In this document: piece by piece, positions 31,830 to 40,969 of the stretch
Position numbering within the stretch: position 1 is the stretch's first letter
Layout: every line of letters begins with the position of its first letter
NCBI GenBank assembly: GCA_030760725.1
Contig: JASWHV010000018.1
Coordinates: forward strand, 19,562,273-19,626,272
Direction of reading: 5' to 3'
Source of the DNA: Neostapfia colusana
Lineage: Eukaryota; Streptophyta; Magnoliopsida; Poales; Poaceae
Length of the DNA stretch: 64,000 nucleotides
Program-made: the position numbers and the translations under genes
The notes under the pieces: generated by a model
Told to the model about the DNA's origin: nothing
Seen by the model: only the letters and a program-made list of their open reading frames with translations
Database searches by the model: none

Positions 31830-31984
31830 GCCCGCTCACTGGAGGATGTCCAGGCAGTACTGTCGCTAGTGAGGGAACAAGCCGCCTGGTCGGTCCTTGA
31901 CCGCAATACCTAGGAAGTGGTGGAGGCGGCCCAAGTCCTTCATAGCGGATCCTGCTGTAAAGCAGAGATAGTACGCCAAAGAAG

Positions 31985-32478
31985 AGCTGGATTGGACGCT
32001 GTCAGTACAATGTCATCGACGTACAGTAGAAAATAAGCAGTTTCACTGCCACGTCAATAGACAAACAACGAAGTGTCCGACTTGGCTTTGATGAAGCCCA
32101 GTGAGACCAAGGAAGAGGCAAACCGGCTATACCAGTCTCTCGGTGCCTGCTTCAGACCGTATAGGGATTCGTTCAGCTTACAGACCATGTCTGAGTGAGT
32201 TGAGTCAACAAATCCTGTGGCTGACTGCAGTAAACCGTCTCGGTTAGTGTACCATGGAGAAAGACATTCTTGACGTCCAACTGGTGGACGGGCCAAGAAC
32301 GCGAGAGAGCCAGCGACAGAACGGTACGAACCGTCGCCGGCTTCACCACCGGGCTGAAGGTCTCATCGTAGTTGACTCCACGTCGCTGACTGAAGCCCCG
32401 AAGTACCCACCGAGCCTTGTACCTCTCCAAGGTACCGTCCGCCTTCTTCTTATGTGTGAATACCCACTTGCCCGTCAC
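31985..32478 (-). pseudogene. Copia G reverse transcriptase fragment
   Basis: Reads TGKWVFTHKKKADG, YKARWVLRGFSQ, DETFSPVVKPATVR and QLDVKNVFLHGTL (motif A Asp kept), then after a frameshift near 32205 CKLNESLYGLKQAPRDWYSRF. A stop near 32052 is followed by the YVDD box at 32012-32023. Confidence 0.88.
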
Positions 32479-32790
32479 AACATTGCCACGACCGGGGTGG
32501 GGAACCAGGTCCCAGGTCCGGTTGGCAAGCAGGGCCGCATACTCTTCCTCGATAGCGCGATGCTAGTGAGGGTCAGCGAGGGCGCTAGGACGGAAGTCGG
32601 TATGGGCAAGATCGAAAAACAGTGAGACAGTGGAGACGTCGTCGACGAGAAGACAGCTCCGGAGAAGCACTCAACCGGCCGGAGACTCCCGGATGCACGT
32701 CGAGTCACCATCGGATGAATGTGACCAGGATCTGTGTGGAGCAGAGGAGGATTGTACACGAGCAGGAGCCGGTGCAATACCCCGCTCCTA

Positions 32791-33363
32791 TCATTGATAG
32801 ATGAGGGTGGGTCTCGTGGCCACGTGTGGCGTGATGACTAGCGTGAAGATCTCTGGTGCCACGCATGGCGCAGCTGGAGCTAGGGCACTATCCCACCCTC
32901 GTAGCTGGTAGACAAGTGCAGGGTCGGCGAAGTGATAAGTTGGGGTCGCAGTCGGTGCCGCGCCTGGTGCAGCTGGTGATGTCGGGGACGTCGGTTTCAC
33001 GACAGGTAAAGTCGGGGAGGCCGAGGCCGCGCGTGGCGCAGCTGGTGACGTTGGGGCCTTCCGAGGTGCAGCGGGCGACGCCGGAGACACCAATGTCGCG
33101 CATGGTGCAGCTGGTGACGACGGGACAACCTGCGGTGCAGCAGGTGACGCTGGAGGTGCCGATGCCGCATGTTGTGCAGCAGGTGACGTCGGGGGCACCT
33201 CAGGCGTACCGCGTGTCGAACCTGCAGAAGAAAGAGGCCAAGGCAGCTGGGGAGCAACCTCAGAGTTGGTGGGAAAAAGAGAATCCAGCTCTATGGTGGA
33301 ACCGGAAGAGGTGGTTGAGAAGGGAAAGGAGGACTCGTCAAAGACGACGTGTCGAGAGATCAA
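32791..33363 (-). pseudogene. Copia G integrase C-terminal linker with SPAAP repeats
   Basis: 190 codons beginning MISRHVVFDESSFPF, the conserved copia motif after integrase. A degenerate repeat of about 8-17 residues (xSPAAPxxAx) then runs for ~110 residues, visible in DNA as ggtgcagctggtgacg-type repeats (about 32920-33220). Low-complexity linkers are common here in grass copia elements. Confidence 0.75.
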
Positions 33364-33625
33364 AAGACGGTGAGTAGTGAGATCTAAGCACCGGTAACCC
33401 TTATTATCAAGGGAATACCCGAGGAAAATACACCGTGTTGAGCGGGGCTCAAGCTTATGTGGGGCAGTGGCGGAAAGATTAGGGTAGCAAGTGCACCTGT
33501 AAACTCAAAGGTGGTCGTAAAGAGGATCGGTGACATATAAAGCGAAATAGGGGGTGGAGAGTACGAATCGCCTTGGTAGGAACGTGATTAATCAGAAGAG
33601 TGGCGGTGTGGAGGGCCTCCACCCA

Positions 33626-34203
33626 CTATCGGGCAGGAATAGATGCCTGGAACATCAGGGAGCGCATGACATCATTGGTGGTACGAATCATGCGCTCAGC
33701 CTGACCGTTCTGAGGAGAGGTATATGGACAAGACACGTGTAGTTGTACCCCATGGGCGGAGAGAAAGTTACGAAACACTGAGTTATCGAACTCGCATCTG
33801 TCATCGCGCTGGACAGCTCGGATGGTGCACCCAAACTGAGTGGATATCCAAACGAAGAAGTGAGAAAGAGTAACAAAAGCCTCACACTTCAATCGTAATG
33901 GAAAAGTCCACGAAAAGTGAGAATATCATCAATGATCACTAAATAATAATTAAAGCCCGATACACTAGTAATAGGTGATGTCCATAAATCACAATGAATA
34001 AGATCAAAGGCAAGTTCAACATGGGTATTAGAAGTGGGAAAAGGAAGCCAAACATTGCGACCAAGTTGACAAGCATGACATAAGGGGTCATGTATGCCCC
34101 TAGAACACGAAATAACAAAACTACTAGACAACTTTGACATAGCATCTACACCGAGGTGGCCAAGACGGCGATGCCAAATGGTGGATGAAGCCATCGTAGT
34201 CAA
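33626..34203 (-). pseudogene. Copia G GAG-pre-integrase and integrase fragment
   Basis: Two frames meeting near 33890: a zinc-finger region with WHRRLGHLG and CHACQLG, then the core with HCDLW, QRDDRCEFDN and QNGQAERMIR (D, D and E positions). The surroundings are altered, for example the usual Asn-Gly-Gly after the second Asp reads DRC. Not functional. Confidence 0.85.
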
Positions 34204-34414
34204 AGCAAAATGTGGTGATGCAGCAGAAGTAGGAAGTTGAATTGTGTAGAGAGGCCCCGAACTATCACATCAGAAAAGAAGTCACCGGGTAGAAAGGTCC
34301 TTCACACACAAACCAAACGAATCAAACTCAATGGAAACATTGTTGTCAGTGGTAAAATGATTGACAGGAAGCAAATTTTTGAATGATATCCAGAGCGACA
34401 ACAATGTTTTTAAG

Positions 34415-35060
34415 CTAGAAGGAACCCGAGAAACTAGAATCACCTATTGAGGTGACCGAAAGAACAGAACCGTTCCCAACAACGATAGATGAAGGAAAAG
34501 TGGGATTGGGAGAGTGGGTGGAAGAGAGTATACTAGAATTAGGAGTGGTATGATATGACGCTCTGGAGTCAGCTATCCAGTCAGCACCTGGTGGAGTAAG
34601 ATGCATGGTGCTGAAGGAGGAGGTCAGCGACTGACGATCCCACGTTGAGGGTGGCTCCTGGTGTGGTGCCGACGTCTTCAAGTACCCAACAAGGTAGTCG
34701 GTGCCTCCGTAGGTCAAGGTCGTCTGTCCACCAGAAGAATAGCCAGGCCCACCGTAGGCCTGAGTCGGCGGCCCACCAGCACTGTAGGCTGGTCCACTAT
34801 AGCCAGGGTGGGCTACAAACACCGGCTGCGGATGCGGTGATCATGGAAGCTGAGAACCCGGAGACGGCCTAGGCCACATATTGATCCAGCCAGTCCACGG
34901 GTTGTAGGGTTTGGGCCAGGGTGCACCTCCCCGGCCGGTACCACCAGTAGCCGGAGTATTAGAAGTAGGAGTGCCGCCTGCACTGCTACCTCCATCACGT
35001 TTACCTCGACGGTGATGATTTCTACCCCAGTGCTAGTAGGAGTGCCTGGGGTGGAAGGTG
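34415..35060 (-). pseudogene. Copia G Gag tail and protease fragment
   Basis: A Gly/Ser-rich Gag tail with PWPKPYNPWTGSINMWP, then a tandem GG/PAYSAGG-like stretch and the protease. The catalytic triad, normally Asp-Ser-Gly, reads DSRAS here (WIADSRASYHTTP), so the active site is lost. A stop separates the Gag tail from the rest. Confidence 0.8.
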
Positions 35061-35170
35061 GTCGTGACGGTGGTCCACCAGGAGCTGGCGAGGGTGGACG
35101 AGGGGACTGCCCATAGTTGTAAAAGGCTGTGACAGACACGGAGCCAGTAGAGCCTCCTGCAGTGATCCCC

Positions 35171-35581
35171 TCAAGCTCGAGATCTGACCATACCTTCTCG
35201 AGGGTAGGGGTGGCTCCAGACGGAGAAGCCACGTCCGTAGGTGACACAATAGCGCTCATTCAGGCCCTGAAGGACCAGAAGGGCGATAGCGCTATCAGTG
35301 ACCGACTCGCCAAGGTCACGTAGAGCATCCACCATGCCCTTCATCTCTTGAAAGTAGGCAGAGACGGAGCGGTCACCTTGAACTGTGTTCTGGAACCGCA
35401 CACTGATGTGGAGGCCACCGCGCTGCCCGATGATGTCCTATAGCTTCTCATAGAGGGAGCCAAGGATCCATTACAGGACCAGTCTGTCCATGCTGATCCA
35501 GGAGACATCCACCGGAGAGTCGTTCTGGAGGACGTGGCCGTCGAGGCGGAAGCGCCTTAGCGTGAAGAGCACTAGGTCACG
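35171..35581 (-). pseudogene. gag: Copia G gag fragment
   Basis: Reads RRFRLDGHVLQND... then SVSAYFQEMKGMVDALRDLGE, typical of the copia UBN2-type Gag. In-frame stops occur near 35470 and 35440. The N terminus is lost at the element D boundary. Confidence 0.8.
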
Positions 35582-36343
35582 TGTGACGCCCTCAATTCTG
35601 TGAAAACCATGGAACCAAGAACTAATGCATATGTGTGCCCAGGATGTTCATCACACATATACATATATTTCACAAACTGAATTCAGAATATATATAACCA
35701 CGAATAACAGAGTTTATTACAACGTCTCATGAGTCTTGGACTCATGCTTACAGCGGAAGTCTTATTTCTATGCAGCGGAAGTCTTTATTTTAATGTGGAA
35801 GCAAAACTAAGCAGAAGTGGCTCCATCTCTACTCCTTCCACAGGCAAGGTTGAGAACAGATCACACGCCATAATGCTCCACTTGGTCTTCATAGTAGCCT
35901 TCTCTTGCTGTTGATGATATAATAATAATGCAAGTTTGAGTACAATGATGTACTCAGCAAGTGCGGGAAAACACATGATATGCAGCTCATAAACAAGGTA
36001 GGTATAAAAGGCTTATTTGCAGAAAAGCAGATTTGTAAAACCATGATAAAACAGCAACTTAACTTTAGATGTAATTCCAACATGTATTAAATTACCAACA
36101 TACCTCCATCACTTCCCGTGTTCCATCCGAACATTAACCAGTCCTTTATTCATACTCACGAATACCTCCTCGTATTCGCTACCATCTCACCTCGTAAAAT
36201 AATCTCGTCTCACACCGAGACCAATCTCATGTCATGTCCCAACAGTCATGCAACCATCTCATCACCCGGACTCAACAGTCCCAACAACCAATACCATAAC
36301 CAAATTCATAACCAAGAACCTTCCCTATAACCATCCCAGTAAC
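35582..36343 (-). repeat. Element D 3' LTR, distal fragment
   Basis: Inverted equivalent of the last ~760 bp of E's LTR. Hairpin GAGTACA-ATGA-TGTACTC at 35938-35955 with seven perfect pairs. Cut at 36343 (GTAAC) by element B. Confidence 0.9.
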
Positions 36344-39300
36344 TGTAACACCCCAAATTTTGATTCAAAACCCAAAACCATGTTCAGAGGGGAATTTAAA
36401 AATTTTTGGACGTGTTGCATGTTTTGCAAAAATTCAAATTCAAACTGGAATTCAAATTATAGTCAAAACAGAAAAGAAATGGAAAAAGAAAAAGGAAACG
36501 GGAAAAAACTGGCCAGTGGGCCGAAACCGCCAGCCGGCCCAGCTACCCCCGCGCCAGCCCGCCCCCGCGCGCGCCGCGCTGCCTCTCACCGACGGGTGGG
36601 ACCCACATGTCATCCCTAACCCCGCGACCCCGGACTCTCTCCCGCGCGCGCGATCGCAACCGATCTGGAAACCGCGTCCCACAGCCGAATTCCGGTCCCA
36701 GAGGACTCCAACTCGATCACAACAGACCCACCGCCCTCCCCCGGCTATAAAAACCCCCGATCCGATCAGTTTTTCCCACGCGATCGCCGATTTTCACTCC
36801 GGTGAGCACTGAGACTTCGCCGGTGAATTCTGGCCGATCTAAGCTCGGAAACTCTGATCTAACTCGCTGGTTTTGATCCACCGCCTCCGGGGAACTTTGC
36901 AGGTGCAGAAAACTCGGAGAGTTACGGTGCAAACACAGCGCCGACGAGCTTCGCCGTGGTTTTGCCTCGGACCTCGCCGCCGATCACTTTCCAGGACCCC
37001 CGAGCTCGAGAAAACCCCCGAGGTGAGATCCCTGACCTCCCCTCTACCGATCTAGGCCATAAGATCACAGTTCTAGGCAGAATTCTCGAGGATCCGAAAG
37101 TTTCCGGCGAGATCGCCGCTTCCCGCCGCCGTGCGCCGCCGGCAGCGCCGCCCGCGCTCGATCAGAGCGACGTGGCCGCTTGTGCGCCGTTTATTTTAAA
37201 TCGCACGGTAGACTTTAAAACCCTGCGTACCGGTTCGATGTTATAATCTCGGCCGTCGGTTTAAAATCGGACGGTCCACGTCAGCCCCGCATTATAAAGA
37301 CTGGAATTCTTACGTGCTACCCCCTGGGGTTCTCTGGAATTGAGAGCTAGCCCCGGAAACTTCAGATCTAACCCCTGGAACTCCAGAAAATCATGTAAAT
37401 CCATTTAAAAATCAGTTTTAACCCCTGGACTTAATAGAAATTAGGAAAAACACCTCTGATAAGTGTAGCTAGACCCCTGGAAATTATGAAAATAATATTA
37501 TAGACCCTGTAATGGGGTGAACTCATTATTTTAGCCCTGTTTAGTATTTAATTTAGAAAATTGAGTATGTAACTAGGGTTTAAAAATTAAAAAGGGGGAC
37601 AAACATAATTGTCAAAATTAATTAAAAACTTTCTCAGTACTTAGAAAACTTTGGAGTAAGATAAAAATATATTTTTGGGCTGAAATAAATCTGTTTTATC
37701 TATTATTCACATTTATTAGTATAGGGACACATTTTTTTAAGTAAAGAATAGTTAAAGAAAAATAGGGAAAATAATTATGAAATAGTATACATCATAAGCC
37801 ATGGTCAAAATATGATTTTAAATTATTTAGGACCAGAACCTAATCTGTTTAGGTGATGTGTATTACTAATTTAATAATAAAATACCAAATTATGCATAGG
37901 AATATAAATTTGAAAATATAAGCAACTAGTAAATGATAAATGGAGTTTCTAAAATACAAAGAATTCAGTTTAGGGTTGATAGAAATTGTGAAGGCACATT
38001 GTATGCAAGTATAAATGTGGACACCAAAAATAGGAATCATATATATATACATGGTTAAAAGTGCATGCAAGCCACAACTTAACACATAAAGTAACCACAA
38101 CACATATAATGGTAAAGAACTTTTATAAATATGAATGTGTGGTTTGTATGAAGTGTAAGTGTGAATTATGTCTTATGGAATGTTGTTTTTCTTTTGCTAT
38201 GTGTGATGGTATGAAGTAGAACCTGTTCAAGAACAAGTTATTCATTTCCAAGACCAGGAATACCCATTTCAAGAGCAGCAAGAAGGAGGCAAGTGTCCTT
38301 GACCACTTTGATCCTATGCTAGGATGTGTAGATAGAATTATTTGCATTGTCAAATGAAATATGAAACCCATGCTAGGAAAGTTTCCCTAGAATTGCATTA
38401 CCTTGTTTCCTTGAAGCTTGGGTTGGGATTTATTTTGTCATGTCATTTATTTACATGCATATGCTTAGCCATGCTTAGAATGGGATATTTGGGATATGAG
38501 ATCATCAGTTTATTATACCATACTCTTGAATGAGCTATTGTGAGTTATGTAGAGGTAGGGATCAAGGCAAGTTGGATGTTTTGGTTGTGTGCTGGGTGCA
38601 CGAGACTTGGGTTTGTGTTTAGTACTTGCCTGGATCCTAAGGACCGGTTCATGGAGCATGTAACCCGGCTTTACAGTGCCAACCACATGCTGAGATGGGG
38701 CAGCTTGGCCAATTAATTAGGTGTATCCCCGGCGTAGTATGGGTGTGTTGGAGGGTGCGGGGAATAGGTGTCAGCTGGACTACCATATGAACCGCAAGGC
38801 TCAAGAGGGGGCCACTGCAGCGGGGTTGGAGCCTCTTGTATGCTGTTAGGGGTGAAACCTCAGTGGGCCCACGCTCGTCGGGAATCCCTTTGTAAAGGCT
38901 TCGTAGTGATCTCTTGGCCGCACATCTGGGAAGTGTGAATGTGGATCGTAGCCACTGGCATAATGGAGGTTCTTTTAGTCCACCCGGCAACGGGGGATGA
39001 AATCACTACTTGTGGGTACAGTGGTACAAACTCTGCAGAGTCAAAACTGTCTTGACAGCCGTGCTCACGGTTAAGAGCGGCCTGGACTTATTCATGATTA
39101 GAGGATTGATGGTTGTGAATGTTAAGCGGGGAGCTTAACATTGGTAATGAGGTTATGGTTATTGGATTATAATGATGGGATGGGAGATTGGGACCATTTC
39201 ACCTGTGTAGTAATGTAGGTGCTTAATAAGCTAAGGTGATAGGTATTAATTGCGTAGTGCTTTAACCATGAGTTCAAACTCTCCTTGTTCTAGCCATGCA

Positions 39301-39683
39301 TGATATAATTTTTCCACACTTGCTGAGTACCATTGGTACTCAACCTTGCATATTTGTTGGTTTATATTGCTGCTCAGGTCAAGATAATGAGGTGGTGTAT
39401 AATGACCAAGATTTTGGACCCGAGGAAGGATTTTAGGTTCATGAAGACCCCCGGGCAACGCCTGTGATGGAGCCCTAAATAATAATATTCCGCTGCTAGT
39501 TTATTTACTTGTGATGAAGCATTAGTGTCCATTGAGACAATTGCGATGTAAGACTTATTTATATTCGACACCTGGCTTGTAATAAATGATGCTTCACTAT
39601 TTGTCATCACATGTATGAGAAAATGATCCTGGCATACATGTGATATTCACTTGGTTGTTTCTTCGGAAAAACCGGGTGTGACA
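36344..39683 (+). repeat. Element B 5' LTR
   Basis: TGTAACACCCC to GGGTGTGACA. TATA at 36745; TGGGACCCACATGTCA motif at 36598-36613; candidate splice donors CCG|GTGAGC (GT at 36802) and GAG|GTGAGA (GT at 37023); 96-codon sense frame 36956-37246; hairpin 39325-39341. Confidence 0.95.
36745..36753 (+). promoter_or_regulatory. TATA box of element B 5' LTR
   Basis: CTATAAAAA in a GC-rich region, ~400 bp from the LTR start. The 3' LTR copy is at 58360-58368. Confidence 0.7.
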
Positions 39684-39687
39684 GAGG

Positions 39688-39700
39688 TGGTATCAGAGCC
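39688..39700 (+). other. Primer-binding site of B
   Basis: TGGTATCAGAGCC, 4 bp after the LTR, complementary to initiator tRNA-Met. Confidence 0.92.
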
Positions 39701-39899
39701 AAGGTTGCCCGTAGGAACGAGGACCTAGCTAGAAATGGACGTATTTAAGGGCCCTATTTTCTTAAAAACTATTTTCCAAGGTGTGGGTGGAAAAGTGTTA
39801 TTAAAGGAGTCATTTTCTTCATCTTACCCCAACTTTCTTTCAAAATAGGATTTTTGTTTGAGATTTTATCTAACCTAATTTTAAATTCTTTTGTTTTAG

Positions 39900-40674
39900 A
39901 TGGTTCGCATGATTCGCACCGCTCGTAAGTCCACAGGAGGGAGAGTTCCCGTAGTTGCCCTTGCCGAAAGAGAGGAGAGTCGTCCAGTGACGTACCTTTC
40001 CTACGGATTGGCAGTAGGAGACTTGTTGCGCCATCTTCGACGTATGCTCGAAGCCGCCGACAATACGGGCAAGCTCATCATCCACTATAACTCCACCAGG
40101 ACCATCCGTGAGAAGAGGGAAGAATGGAGTTCAGAGATGAGGATTATACACGAGAATCAGCTGCTTAAGATTCACCACTCTCCAGCTTGTCGAGCAACAC
40201 AAGTTGACGCGGAGAAAGATGTCACCTGGGAGGCCATCACCTGCCAGAGTCACATCTATCGTCGCCACTTGGACAAAACTGAGTACATGTATGTCCTCCA
40301 ACGTGAGAGTGGTACCACGGAGTACAAGTACCCACCGGTGCAGCAAGGGACTTCCCATGAGCACATGGACTTGTGTTTGGAGGATGCTGCTATGCTCAGC
40401 ACTCGACTGCAGGAGTGTCAACAAGAGCTTCAGCATGTCCACCCTGAAGGAAACGGAGGCGTTGCTGCGAGCTTGCCTAAAGGCGAGAGAAAGAGGAGAT
40501 GGGAATGAACTGTGTGTCACCGTGAGCGATCCATGGGCTCCTGACTCCCCGGATCGCCGAGCAATCAGGCGTCATCGCACCTCTCCACCAGCAGCCTCCC
40601 CACCCAAAGCAGAGTCAGAAGGTAGCCGAAATGAGGAGGAAGATCCCGAGGAGCCAGCTCAAGAGGACGAGTAG
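39900..40674 (+). pseudogene. orf0 of element B, frameshifted
   Basis: The start MVRMIRTARKSTGG and the first ~180 residues match orf0 of A and C. A 5-bp deletion near 40437-40441 then shifts the frame and the original frame ends at 40508. The remaining C-terminal part (TLKETEALLRACLK to the acidic EPAQEDE end) is still readable in another frame to 40674. The H3-tail-like segment (39918-39941) is unaffected. The ATG directly follows ttttgttttag. Confidence 0.88.
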
Positions 40675-40969
40675 TGTAGAGTCTTTCCCCTAGCTAGCAA
40701 GAGGTCGAGTAGTCGAGTCGTTACGTAGTTAATGGTGTGATAATGCTTGGTGTGTGACGTGAGTTGTGGAAGCCATGAGCAATTGTCCACAGCCTCGTCT
40801 TCAGATTGTTTTGCTTTGGTGTGTGAACCCACATGAAATAATATTGCATTTGTTTTGTGTGAACCCTCAGAAAAGTATAACCAAGCCTCAACACTCCAAA
40901 GTACAAACAAGTGAAAGTAGTAAGATGATACTAAATGCTTTCAAAATTAACATTGGTTGATTCTGCCAG

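Larger units (their letters stand above)
31526..35581 (-). mobile_element. Ty1/copia coding remnant G, decayed, truncated at both ends
   Basis: Minus-strand remains of gag, protease, integrase, a proline/alanine-rich linker and RT up to the start of RNase H, in copia order (integrase before RT). Many frameshifts and stops. The 5' side is cut inside gag by element D at 35582. The 3' side ends at VVYTNA of RNase H, where it meets LTR F in the opposite orientation. The style (no CCHC knuckle, YNPWTGS and PPGADWIADS words) suggests an Ale/Retrofit-like lineage, but this is a weak call. Confidence 0.85.
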
